The notes below the pieces were generated by a model that ran no database searches, was not told the DNA's origin, and saw nothing but the letters and a program-made list of their open reading frames with translations. A program made the translations under genes and the position numbers. Shown here in pieces: positions 44,494 through 52,876 of a stretch of DNA of 64,000 nucleotides. Every line of letters begins with the position of its first letter. The first letter of the stretch is position 1. This DNA comes from Ilyomonas sp965277535 (GTDB lineage: Bacteria > Bacteroidota > Bacteroidia > Chitinophagales > Chitinophagaceae), in the NCBI GenBank assembly GCA_965277535.1, contig OZ255825.1:2046001-2110000 (forward strand). The letters are read 5' to 3'.

Positions 44494-44756
44494 ATGTATG
44501 ATTTATGATTGTTGAAAGCCACAACAGCAAAGGCTTTCCTTGAACAGCGGGATACGTTTGATCAATTGAAAAAGGTATGGAAAAATTGAAATGATTGTAA
44601 AGTAGAACGTTTTATGCTGACGGGTTGCGGTCAGGAAGCGGAATTATTTTTATAAAAGAGATAAAAATAAAGCCCGCAGCCAGGAGTAATGCCACATACA
44701 AAACCATAGAAAAGCTGAGAATCAAATAAGAGGTGCAATGAGTATAAAGAATAATT

Positions 44757-44822
44757 CGCACAGAGAGAACAGAGCTAACAGAAAATTTTGTTTTCCTCTG
44801 TTGTCTCAGTTTTCTCTGTGCG
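44757..44822. repeat. Imperfect long inverted repeat upstream of rtcB
   Basis: GCACAGAGAGAACAGAG and the following bases (from 44758) fold back on TTTTCTCTGTGC (ending 44821) through arms of about 28 bases with several mismatches, around TTTTGTT. The word CACAGAGA-AACAGAG is common in Bacteroidota spacers. The rest of 44494-44951 contains a small hairpin (CTGAC/GTCAG near 44619-44636) and no gene. Confidence 0.6.
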
Positions 44823-44906
44823 CAAAACCTTCTCTTTCATTGAATGTCACACATCATCTTTCAATAGCAAGTTTCGCAATTGAAAATCGTAAAAAAGACT
44901 TGCACA

Positions 44907-44928
44907 GATGTTGAACACTTTCAACATC
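44907..44928 (+). promoter_or_regulatory. Palindrome immediately upstream of rtcB
   Basis: GATGTTGA (44907-44914) and TCAACATC (44921-44928) form a perfect inverted repeat with a six-base centre, ending 23 bases before the rtcB start codon. It could be a dimeric repressor site or a hairpin in the 5' leader of rtcB controlling translation. No second copy was found in the window. Confidence 0.5.
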
Positions 44929-44951
44929 ATTAAAAACAAGCAAAAACAAAC

Positions 44952-46415
44952 ATGGCAAAATTATCAGTAACCGGAAAAGAACTAAGAGCCATCGGCTATC
45001 CCGAAGGTCCGGTAATTAGTGTAGCAATGAACATAATAGAGAAAAATTATAAACATCACACAAAGGAAGAAGCATTGACAACTTTAAAGAACATTCTGGC
45101 CCAGCCAGCGATGTTTATAGAAGATGAAATACTGAGCCCAATTGCAAAGTTGTTATTACCAAAAGAAGCTACAAACAATGATGAAATTGAACTCCTCAAT
45201 AATGGTGTTCACTTCAACATCTTTGGTGCCGAATACATTGAAGAAAGCGCGTTAGAGCAAATGCACAATGCAGCCAAATTACCGGTAAGTATTGCAGGTG
45301 CTTTAATGCCGGATGCACACTCCGGTTACGGTTTGCCAATTGGTGGCGTACTGGCAACTGAGAACGCTGTAATCCCTTATGGCGTTGGTGTTGACATTGG
45401 CTGCCGTATGTGTTTAAGTGTGTTTGATATTCATCCGAAAGAGTTGACAGAGCGTGAGAATTATTTTACCAGAGAACTCAACGAAGCCACTTTGTTTGGT
45501 ACCGGTAAAGAGTTTTCAAAAGTAGCTTATGATGAAGTGTTAGATAGCTCTGTGTTTAATGACATACCGTTTGTAAAGGGCTTGCAGAACAAAGCCGCAA
45601 AGCAATTGGGTTCATCCGGTTCGGGCAATCATTTTGCAGAGTTTGGTTTTGTTGAAATTCCACATAAAGATGATGTGCTTGGACTCGATGCCGGCGTTTA
45701 TGTAGGCTTGTTATCGCACTCCGGCTCGCGAGGTTTAGGTGCCAACATTGCGAATCATTTTACAAAACTCGCAAGAGAAAAAAAGAAGCTTCCCAAAGAA
45801 GCGCAAAACCTTGCCTGGCTTGGTTTGGATGAAGAGGAAGGCATCGAATACTGGATGGCGATGAACCTTGCAGGCGACTATGCTTCTGCGTGTCATCATG
45901 TAATTCATAACAAGATTGCAAAACAGTTGGGAAGACAGCCTTTGACAAGAGTTGAGAACCATCACAATTTTGCATGGAAAGAACAGTACAATGGCAAAGA
46001 AGTGATTGTGCATCGCAAAGGTGCAACGCCAGCAGGCAAAGACGTACTGGGCATTATTCCCGGCAGTATGACGGCGCCTGGCTTTATTGTGAAAGGCTTA
46101 GGTGAAGCGGCTTCTATCAACTCTGCATCGCATGGTGCAGGCAGAAAAATGAGTCGCACAGCAGCGATGAAAAGCATCACACAAACGGCACTAAAAGAAG
46201 AATTGCACAGGCAAGGTGTAAAGCTCATCGGCGGTGGTTTGGATGAAGCTCCGTTTGCTTACAAAAATATTCACGATGTGATGAACGCACAGAAGAGCTT
46301 AGTAGCAACCTTAGGTTTGTTTCATCCAAAAATTGTAAAGATGGATGGTGCGATTCATAAGAGCAGAAATAAACTTCGTCCCGAAAAAGGAGATACTTAT
46401 GTGGAAGGAGAGTAA
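44952..46415 (+). CDS. rtcB: RNA-splicing ligase RtcB
   Basis: The 487-residue protein has all RtcB landmarks: MPDAHSGYGLPIGGV, PYGVGVDIGCRMCL (metal-binding Asp and Cys), GSSGSGNHFAEFGFV, LLSHSGSRGLG, VENHHNFAWKE, VHRKGATPA and SASHGAGRKMSR with the guanylylated His. RtcB joins 2',3'-cyclic phosphate and 5'-OH RNA ends using GTP and Mn2+, repairing tRNAs broken by ribotoxins. An extra N-terminal segment (about residues 1-80) precedes the core, as in the longer bacterial forms. No archease, rtcA or rtcR gene is seen nearby. It lies on the same strand as the TROVE gene and the Y RNA array. Confidence 0.96.
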   Translation: MAKLSVTGKELRAIGYPEGPVISVAMNIIEKNYKHHTKEEALTTLKNILAQPAMFIEDEILSPIAKLLLPKEATNNDEIELLNNGVHFNIFGAEYIEESALEQMHNAAKLPVSIAGALMPDAHSGYGLPIGGVLATENAVIPYGVGVDIGCRMCLSVFDIHPKELTERENYFTRELNEATLFGTGKEFSKVAYDEVLDSSVFNDIPFVKGLQNKAAKQLGSSGSGNHFAEFGFVEIPHKDDVLGLDAGVYVGLLSHSGSRGLGANIANHFTKLAREKKKLPKEAQNLAWLGLDEEEGIEYWMAMNLAGDYASACHHVIHNKIAKQLGRQPLTRVENHHNFAWKEQYNGKEVIVHRKGATPAGKDVLGIIPGSMTAPGFIVKGLGEAASINSASHGAGRKMSRTAAMKSITQTALKEELHRQGVKLIGGGLDEAPFAYKNIHDVMNAQKSLVATLGLFHPKIVKMDGAIHKSRNKLRPEKGDTYVEGE

Positions 46416-46459
46416 AGCAAAAACGGTTTAAAAAAGGGGCAAAAACAAATCCTGATATT

Positions 46460-46969
46460 TTATTGAATAGTCTTACCTGCATTGTGCACTTCTATTTCTT
46501 TTACCTGCCGGATCATCCGTGCATGAATCTTTTCATCTGTTGCAATAATTTGAAACGGCTTTGCATTATCGGGTAAGGCTTTGCCATCTTGTTCATCAGC
46601 TAAAATGATGGTTTTATTAGAGAATAATGTATCCACTTCGGCAAGTGCAAACACAGTGCTATAGCCATCTGCAGCTTTGATAAAAAGATAACTTCCCGCC
46701 GTTTGTTTTTTGGCTGCATTGCCCAACTGAACACCTGCTTTTTGAAGCAAGGTTGAAAGAAGCACACCATTATAATTGTGCATTTGCTCATCATGTCCTT
46801 TGATGGTAAGATTGATATGTGGCATCGCTGTAATATCGCTTGCTGATAAGGTAATGGACTTGTTGTTGGCAGTGATAATTAGGTTAGCTGTATTCGTTTG
46901 AGCGATAGAAACAAAAGGAAAAAAGGGGCAAAACCAAACGATGATATACACGAACAGTTTACTTTTCAT
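46460..46969 (-). CDS. Small exported protein of the sulfite-oxidase/molybdopterin fold
   Basis: The 169-residue protein has a signal peptide (YIIVWFCPFFPFVSIAQ). The sequence NYNGVLLSTLLQKAGVQLG ... FIKAADGYSTVFALAEVD ... ILADEQDGKALPD ... RMIRQVKEIEVHN matches the short proteins annotated as molybdopterin-dependent oxidoreductase. No cysteine is present to ligate Mo, so true enzyme activity is doubtful and it may be a ligand-binding domain. It is convergent with rtcB, 44 bases apart. Confidence 0.65.
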   Translation of the reverse strand: MKSKLFVYIIVWFCPFFPFVSIAQTNTANLIITANNKSITLSASDITAMPHINLTIKGHDEQMHNYNGVLLSTLLQKAGVQLGNAAKKQTAGSYLFIKAADGYSTVFALAEVDTLFSNKTIILADEQDGKALPDNAKPFQIIATDEKIHARMIRQVKEIEVHNAGKTIQ

Positions 46970-47065
46970 AAACGTTTTTTATTGTTGAAAGCAAGTTCTA
47001 TTGCAATAATAACACCGCTACTTTTAACATTGAATGATTTTTTAAACAAAAACAAACCAACCATT

Positions 47066-48532
47066 TTATTCTCTTTTTTTATTTGCAAGAGCGATAAAAT
47101 AAACGGGTATGCCAGACAGCACAATCAGCAAGCCACGCACCGTAAAAACGGGACGATAAATAATAAGCGAGATGCAAAAAATACTTGCTAATATCATGTA
47201 CACCAACGGCACCACAGGATAACCAAACGCTTTGTAAGGTCGTTCAGCATCTGGACGCTTTTTGCGCAAAACGAAAACGCCGCCAATGGTGATAACGTAA
47301 AACAACATCACTACAAAAGAAATGTAATCGAGCAGATCGCCGTACTTACCGCTCAGGCATAATAAAATAGCCACCACGCATTGAATCCAGATGCCGTTGG
47401 CAGGCACAGCAGCTCTGTTCAGTTTGCCGATATTCTTGAAAAATAAACCATCTTTTGCCATGGCATAATATACACGTGCGCCGGATAAAATCAAACCATT
47501 GTTGCAACCTAAATTCGATAACATGATTAAAAATGCGATCACCACGGCTGAACTTCCACCAAATATCTGGATGGCAGCCGCCACGCCAACACGGTTTTCG
47601 GAGGCAAAAGCAATGCTTTGTGTATCGGCAGGCGAATTGCCCAGGGGCAGCACTGCCAGGTACATCACATTGCACAACACATACAGTATGGTAACGATGA
47701 GCGTTCCCAAAAACAAGCTTAAGCCCACATTGCGTTTGGGGTTCTTTACTTCGCCTGCAATAAACGTAATGTTGTACCACGAATCGCTGGTTAAAAGAGC
47801 GCCAACCATAGCCGCTGCAATGGCGCCAAAAACAGAAAAGCCCTTAACGTGCGACCAAAAATTGGACTCACCATCGTAATTGGGTAAGCTTGCCGAATGA
47901 CGCAAAATAGCAAACGGATGCTGCCAGTTGTTATGCCAGATTGTTTTATTAAACGCCAGTAAAAAACCACATACAACCAAACCGAATAACATCAACAATT
48001 TGGTAATGGTAAGCACATCCTGAACAATCTTGCCGGTTTGTATGCCACGTGTGTTGATGTAGCTTAGCAAGACAATTTGCGCAATACCAAAAAGCTGCGC
48101 TGCTGAAATATCTATCAAAGAGGTATGAATGATAATATTACTTTCGCTTAATTGAGGAAAAATAAAAGCCGCAAACTTGCTGAAAGCCACGGCCACAGCG
48201 GCAATCATGCCGGTTTGGATAACGGTAAAAAAGCTCCATCCGTATAAAAAGCCAATGAGCGGGTTATAAGCTTCTTTTAAATAAATATACGTGCCGCCGG
48301 CTTTGGGAAATAAGGCGCTTAACTCAACAAAACTTAACGCCGCAGCTACCGTCATCAACGCAGTTAATACCCATGCAAAAACGAGCCAGCCGGCGCTGCC
48401 CACGTCCTGCACCATATAAGAGCTAACGATAAAAATGCCGGAGCCAACCATGCTTCCGGCAACAATCATAGTGGCATCCAACAAACCCAGGCGAGGCTTA
48501 AAATGCGGTTGCGTTGCTGTTGATTCATTCAT
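47066..48532 (-). CDS. APC-family amino acid permease
   Basis: The start at 48532 (MNESTATQPHFKPRLGLLDATMIVAGSMVGSGIFIVSS) is chosen because the upstream 14 codons fall in a repeat region. The 488-residue membrane protein has about twelve helices. GSMVGSGIFI in TM1 binds the substrate amino group in this family; FPKAGGTYIYLKEAYNPLIGFLYGW and ALLTSDSWYNITFIAGEVKNPKRN are further APC/LAT hallmarks. It is an exchanger or symporter of neutral amino acids; the substrate is unknown. It is divergent from the SolA-like gene across a word-repeat spacer. Confidence 0.92.
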   Translation of the reverse strand: MNESTATQPHFKPRLGLLDATMIVAGSMVGSGIFIVSSYMVQDVGSAGWLVFAWVLTALMTVAAALSFVELSALFPKAGGTYIYLKEAYNPLIGFLYGWSFFTVIQTGMIAAVAVAFSKFAAFIFPQLSESNIIIHTSLIDISAAQLFGIAQIVLLSYINTRGIQTGKIVQDVLTITKLLMLFGLVVCGFLLAFNKTIWHNNWQHPFAILRHSASLPNYDGESNFWSHVKGFSVFGAIAAAMVGALLTSDSWYNITFIAGEVKNPKRNVGLSLFLGTLIVTILYVLCNVMYLAVLPLGNSPADTQSIAFASENRVGVAAAIQIFGGSSAVVIAFLIMLSNLGCNNGLILSGARVYYAMAKDGLFFKNIGKLNRAAVPANGIWIQCVVAILLCLSGKYGDLLDYISFVVMLFYVITIGGVFVLRKKRPDAERPYKAFGYPVVPLVYMILASIFCISLIIYRPVFTVRGLLIVLSGIPVYFIALANKKRE

Positions 48533-48555
48533 CGTTTCAAATATATTGCGAAGTA

Positions 48556-48682
48556 AGCTGTGAGCGGCGAGCAATGAGCAGCAAGCCTGGAATATTTTTC
48601 GCCAACCTTATTATTGTATTGGTTTTCTGCTTGTAGCTTGCAGCTCATAGCTCGCCGCTCATAGCTCGCCGCTCGTAGCTTG
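48556..48682. repeat. Tandem and inverted word repeat in the divergent spacer
   Basis: GCTCATAGCTCGCC (14 bases) occurs twice in tandem (from 48643 and 48657) within a run of AGCTTGCAGCTC and GCTCGTAGCTTG words. Reverse-complement versions (GAGCGGCGAGCAATGAGCAG) lie at 48562-48581, so the region can fold. In the minus frame it spells pseudo-peptides like YKLRAASYERRAMSCKLQAE. This kind of spacer repeat is familiar in Bacteroidota. Confidence 0.65.
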
Positions 48683-48703
48683 TATTTTACAATCAATCCA
48701 ATC

Positions 48704-49837
48704 ATGAACACTACGTTTGATGTTATCGTTTTAGGGCTCGGTGCCAATGGCAGTTCGGCATTGTATCATCTTTCCCAAACGGGTTATAAAGTTGCCGGTA
48801 TAGACAGGTTTACACCGCCGCATACACATGGTTCTTCGCACGGCGAAAGCCGTATCATCAGGCAGGCATATCATGAGCATCCCATGTATGTGCCGCTGGT
48901 AAAAACAGCGTACCAACTTTGGTATGAGTTGGAAAAGGAATGGGATAAAAAATTGTTTTTACAAACGGGTGGAATAATGTTGGGCGATGAAAATGCTGGC
49001 GTTGTAAAAGGCGCAAAAAGGAGTGCTGAAACACACAACATTGCTTACGAATATTTGGAAAGCGAAGACATCAATCAACGTTTTCCTGCTTTGAAAACAA
49101 TGAAAGAAACGGTGGGTGTTTTGGAGAAAGAAGCGGGCATTTTGTTTCCAGAAGAATGTATCAAAGCCAACCTGCAATTATCTGCTAACAACGGTGCTCT
49201 TTTGCTGTTTGATGAAAAGGTAATTTCCATTCAACCTCATTATAACGGAGTTGAAATAATTACTGATAAAAACAAATACCAAACCCGCAAATTAATCTTG
49301 AGTGCAGGCGCGTGGCTGAACCAATTGATGCCCGATTTACACTTGCCTTTAACCATTGAGCGGCAAGTGTTGTATTGGTTTACAAACACCGATATTTTAT
49401 TACAGCCCCATTTACTACCAAACGCTTTGCCCATCTACATTTGGGAATATGGGCAAAACCAAACATTCTATGGTTTTCCCGACCTCGGCAATGGTATAAA
49501 AGCAGCACCGCATCATGCCGGAAGAATGATAAATCCTGATTTATTATCGCAGGAAGTAAGCGGTGAAGAAATTGAAAACATGAGCGGCATTGTTAATAAG
49601 TTTATCAACATCAAACCAAGGTTCAGCCATTCATCTGTTTGCATGTACACCAACACACCTGATGAGCATTTTATTATTGATTTTCATCCGCAACACCACA
49701 ACATCATTATTGGTAGTCCTTGTTCAGGTCATGGCTTTAAATTCTCTTCGTTAACCGGAAAAATATTGGCTGATATGGCAATGGAAAAAGAAGTGCCGTT
49801 TGATTTGAAGCCTTTTGCCATAGCAAGATTTCGATAA
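48704..49837 (+). CDS. solA: SolA-like N-methyl amino acid oxidase (sarcosine/N-methyltryptophan oxidase family)
   Basis: The start at 48704 gives MNTTFDVIVLGLGANGSSALYHL, the FAD-binding motif; the frame opens at 48680. The 377-residue monomeric flavoenzyme shows FTPPHTHGSSHGESRIIRQAYHEHPMYVPL, a SolA/MSOX hallmark, and near the C-terminus IIIGSPCSGHGFKFSS, whose Cys is the residue that binds FAD covalently in this family. It oxidises N-methyl amino acids to the amino acid, formaldehyde and H2O2. Its substrate could be linked to the neighbouring amino acid permease. Confidence 0.88.
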   Translation: MNTTFDVIVLGLGANGSSALYHLSQTGYKVAGIDRFTPPHTHGSSHGESRIIRQAYHEHPMYVPLVKTAYQLWYELEKEWDKKLFLQTGGIMLGDENAGVVKGAKRSAETHNIAYEYLESEDINQRFPALKTMKETVGVLEKEAGILFPEECIKANLQLSANNGALLLFDEKVISIQPHYNGVEIITDKNKYQTRKLILSAGAWLNQLMPDLHLPLTIERQVLYWFTNTDILLQPHLLPNALPIYIWEYGQNQTFYGFPDLGNGIKAAPHHAGRMINPDLLSQEVSGEEIENMSGIVNKFINIKPRFSHSSVCMYTNTPDEHFIIDFHPQHHNIIIGSPCSGHGFKFSSLTGKILADMAMEKEVPFDLKPFAIARFR

Positions 49838-49860
49838 AAAATTTACAGCGCAACCACAAT

Positions 49861-49892
49861 AAAAAGTCTGCTTAAACAAGCAGACTTTTTTA
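49861..49892. terminator. Bidirectional terminator between the SolA-like and DUF892 genes
   Basis: AAAAAGTCTGCTT (49861-49873) pairs with AAGCAGACTTTTT (49878-49890) around AAAC, with T on one side and A on the other. It can stop transcripts of both convergent genes. Confidence 0.85.
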
Positions 49893-49923
49893 TAGGGTTT
49901 TGTTTTTCATAGATCTTTTAAAA

Positions 49924-50469
49924 CTAATTCATAGTAGCATTAGCACGTTGGTTAACGCTCCGTTCAGCAAGGTTGGTTAGTTGCTGGTCTGCCATACGTT
50001 CTTCCTCCAATGTTTGCGACAACAATTTTTCTACGGAACTCAATCCAAGCTGTTGTGCATAAGTGCGCGCAGTTCCGTAACAGGCAATTTCAAAGTGCTC
50101 AATTTTTTGACTGCCTGCAATAATTGCAGCATCTAAGATTTCGGAGCTTGCATTCATTGCCAGCATCTTTTGTCCTTCATCAATAATGCCTTCCATGCCT
50201 TTGCATTTTGTACCGCCCATCAGCGTGCTCATAATCCCTGAATACCTGGTTACATCCTGTTCGGTAACGCCCAACTCCTCTTTAATTACATTTAAGCGCT
50301 GGCGTTGCTGCTTGGTAACTTCTAAGTGCTGGTTAAGCCCTTGTTTTAATTGCGGATTGCTTGCTTTTTCAATCATGGCAGGCAAGGCTTCAATAATCTG
50401 ATCCTCGGTAGAACACAACATCTGAATGTCGTGTTTCAGCAACTCTTTCAAATCGGTCATCTGTTCCAT
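49924..50469 (-). CDS. DUF892 (YciE/YciF-like) ferritin-like protein
   Basis: The start at 50469 (MEQMTDLKELLKHDIQML) fits the family; the frame extends nine codons upstream. The 181-residue four-helix protein has the DUF892 pattern: DIQMLCSTEDQIIEALPAMIEKASNPQLKQGLNQHLEVTKQQ, then AAIIAGSQKIEHFEIACYGTARTYA and LSQTLEEERMADQQLTNLAE. The Glu and His residues (E31, H54 and EH of KIEHFE) could bind a di-iron centre. Homologues are stress-induced; the function is unsettled. Confidence 0.88.
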   Translation of the reverse strand: MEQMTDLKELLKHDIQMLCSTEDQIIEALPAMIEKASNPQLKQGLNQHLEVTKQQRQRLNVIKEELGVTEQDVTRYSGIMSTLMGGTKCKGMEGIIDEGQKMLAMNASSEILDAAIIAGSQKIEHFEIACYGTARTYAQQLGLSSVEKLLSQTLEEERMADQQLTNLAERSVNQRANATMN

Positions 50470-50985
50470 AAAAATTATTTTTTGTAATGATGTCAAGCCA
50501 CTAAAATTGTGCCTTTAGCAGCTGCAGGTGCAGATGCTTAACGCGATAAAATAAGATTGTTTTATTGTATGATTTCAAAATCAAAACACTATCAAATGCA
50601 ACGAGAGTAAGCGTTCGCTGAATTTTTACTTATTAATTTGCTCATTGTGTAAAGGCATGGGTATTGCTGCCTCACCATTGTGAGCTAATGCCGCAATGCT
50701 TTACTAATTACTAAACAAATCAGCCAACGATTTTCATGGTTGGCTGAATGCTGTTTTCAAGGTTTGGAGTTGAGTAAAAAATCTGCTTTTGAAAGATGAT
50801 GGAAATCATCTTTCTTATTACAAAGCAATTGCTGATTGCCTCATAATGATTTTTATTTAATTGGTTAACTAACTATCATTGGTATCCTTTCCAATATTGA
50901 TTTCCTAAATGTGCCTGACGTTAACTGATTGCCGGTAGTGAACGCCGCCATCAACATGCGATTCGCACATTCAAGGGCAACTTCA
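50470..50985. other. Intergenic region with hairpin module
   Basis: 516 bases without a gene. CAGCCAAC (50721-50728) and GTTGGCTG (50739-50746) form a hairpin. After it comes GTTTGGAGTTGAGTAAAAAATCTGCTTT-like text near 50761. A very similar combination recurs at 54811-54885, so this is a duplicated intergenic module. No RNA gene was identified. Confidence 0.5.
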
Positions 50986-51516
50986 CTAAAGCTGCACCTG
51001 TTCCATTTCACCATCTTCAACCGCTACACATATTAATTCCGGTGCGTTGGATAAGTTTACAATCCATATATCGCGGTTGTATTCTTTTATTTCAGTAGCC
51101 ATCGTAATAGAATAATCATAGTATTCGCTTTTAATCATTTTTCTTACATCAGCCGGTAAATTTTTTTCTGTTCCATATATTATCGTATAAATAAGCTGAC
51201 CATTTTTAGTAAAGAGAGCATTGGTAAGCAAGCCGTTTGAATGAAAACGATTCAGATAATTCTGTCCAGCCATGCGCCAGTTGTTGTCTGCGGCTTCACC
51301 GAAATAGGATAGAAAAGCTCTCTGTAGTTTAATATTGGCAGTAACAACTTTTAAAGTAGAAGCATCTAAGTTTGCGTTCAATGTTGTGTTTGTATCTGAT
51401 GATATTAAATGAGCAAAGTCAATTTCTTTTTCATTTAAAGCAACTTGTGAAAAGGAGCTATTTGCATGTAATAGCAAAATGCAACTCATTAGTACAAGGA
51501 TAATCTTAGTTGTCAT
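50986..51516 (-). CDS. Exported protein of unknown function
   Basis: I do not recognise a family. The start at 51516 gives a signal peptide (MTTKIILVLMSCILLLHANS ending SSFSQ); an upstream extension to 51582 would spoil it. The mature part of about 150 residues has AFLSYFGEAADNNWRMAGQNYLNRFHSNGLLTNALFTKNGQLIYTI and KMIKSEYYDYSITMATEI, similar in flavour to small periplasmic PepSY-like or beta-lactamase-inhibitor-like proteins, but this is only a resemblance. It is divergent from the LytS-like kinase pair 223 bases away, so it may be controlled by them. Confidence 0.6.
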   Translation of the reverse strand: MTTKIILVLMSCILLLHANSSFSQVALNEKEIDFAHLISSDTNTTLNANLDASTLKVVTANIKLQRAFLSYFGEAADNNWRMAGQNYLNRFHSNGLLTNALFTKNGQLIYTIIYGTEKNLPADVRKMIKSEYYDYSITMATEIKEYNRDIWIVNLSNAPELICVAVEDGEMEQVQL

Positions 51517-51739
51517 AAAAAATCTTTTTTGTGTGATTTGATAAACCAAAATTATTGTGGCTAACAGGCGTAAATTTCTCAATTCGATACAGTGCTGCCG
51601 ATCGCCAACACTTTGCGGTGATGCAACGGCAATTCATATTTATCGGCGACAAATGGCATTCGTTTGCGTAAACATAACAACCGTTGAAATTTATTCAATT
51701 GGTAGAAATCAGTAGCTAACTTTATAATAACCTTTAGCA

Positions 51740-52876
51740 ATGTTGTTTCGGGAAATTATATTTTCAAATCAAGCTCTGTATAGGCTTGCAAGGCATTTGA
51801 TGTTTTGGCTTGTTTATACAACTTTTTTTTATCTGCAAAGCATAACGCCAGAAGTTATCACGGTTCTCTATCATTCCAATGCTTTCTATTTTGCTTGGGT
51901 TAGCGTTTGTTGTTATTTACCTTCTTGCATATTGTCTGTGTACGTTTTTCTGTATTTAATTTTGCCTTTGTATCTGCAGAAAAAAAAATTTACACAAGCT
52001 CTCATCGTCATACTGTTATTCTATGTATTGTTCAACCTGGTGGATTATTACATGGCTATTTTATTTTTTGAAACCACCTGTAATTGTGATGTTGCGACAT
52101 TAAAACCAATAACTGTTTTTGGCTATGGAAATAACAACGCATTCCTCGCCATTGCAATTGGATGTTTTGCAACGGGAATTAAGTTTGTAAAGGAATGGTA
52201 TTTACAACGTAAGCAGGTGCTCCAAATGGAAAATGAAAGAGTCGAAGCAGAATTGCATAGTCTTAAAACATCTATTCAACCGGACTTTCTTTTTCAATCT
52301 TTGCAAAGCATCAAAAAAAATATTGAAGCGGGAACAGCTCAGTCTCCGAAAATGATTTTACAGCTTTCTGATGTGCTCAGTTATCTTTTATATGATTGTA
52401 ATACTGATTTCATTTCTTTATACCAGGAGCTGTCTGCGGTTAAAAAATATATCCTGCTCGAAGAAAATAAAACCAGCTATAAGTTCTCTGTTGATATAAC
52501 CTTAAAAGAAGGCTTTAAAAACGTATTGATAGTTCCTTCTACTTTATTATCGTTTTTACAACACTGTTTTGTTAGGTTGAATGAGTATGCCGAAAAAGCT
52601 GTAAAAATAAAGGTTGAATGCAGCTTGCAAACTACTGAGTTTTTCTTTTTGTTTTCTATTTATGATGTGCAGGAAATGAAATTGCTAAGCCATTTATACA
52701 GCGAAGAAATCAACAACTTCAAATACAAGATGGAAAGGTTTTATACGAACAACCATTTCTTAAACGTAGATTTTCTAAATAACTCAATTGAAACAACGCT
52801 GAAGTTAACTCTGTCAAAATTTACATCTCCGGCCAAGATAGAACAGCTTGAAAAAAACATTGCAGCAAGTTTATGA
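51740..52876 (+). CDS. LytS-like membrane protein with degenerate histidine kinase domain
   Basis: The 378-residue protein has four predicted membrane helices in the first 150 residues, then a His_kinase (PF06580) domain. The family motif LKAQIxPHFLFNxLNxI appears as LKTSIQPDFLFQSLQSI (about residue 175-190): the phospho-acceptor His is Asp and Asn is Gln. The N-box normally reading PFVENSFKHG is SFLQHCFVRLNE, and no GIGLxN box is found, so ATP binding is also lost. It probably acts as a sensor or partner of the intact kinase that follows. Its stop codon overlaps the next start by four bases (ATGA). Confidence 0.8.
   Translation: MLFREIIFSNQALYRLARHLMFWLVYTTFFYLQSITPEVITVLYHSNAFYFAWVSVCCYLPSCILSVYVFLYLILPLYLQKKKFTQALIVILLFYVLFNLVDYYMAILFFETTCNCDVATLKPITVFGYGNNNAFLAIAIGCFATGIKFVKEWYLQRKQVLQMENERVEAELHSLKTSIQPDFLFQSLQSIKKNIEAGTAQSPKMILQLSDVLSYLLYDCNTDFISLYQELSAVKKYILLEENKTSYKFSVDITLKEGFKNVLIVPSTLLSFLQHCFVRLNEYAEKAVKIKVECSLQTTEFFFLFSIYDVQEMKLLSHLYSEEINNFKYKMERFYTNNHFLNVDFLNNSIETTLKLTLSKFTSPAKIEQLEKNIAASL

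Noticed and set aside
46225..46482. 85-codon frame antisense to the end of rtcB
   Set aside because: Conflicts with the complete RtcB protein and with the convergent gene.
48529..48747. 72-codon minus-strand frame reading YKLRAASYERRAMSCKLQAE
   Set aside because: It is the translation of an intergenic word repeat and overlaps the SolA-like start.
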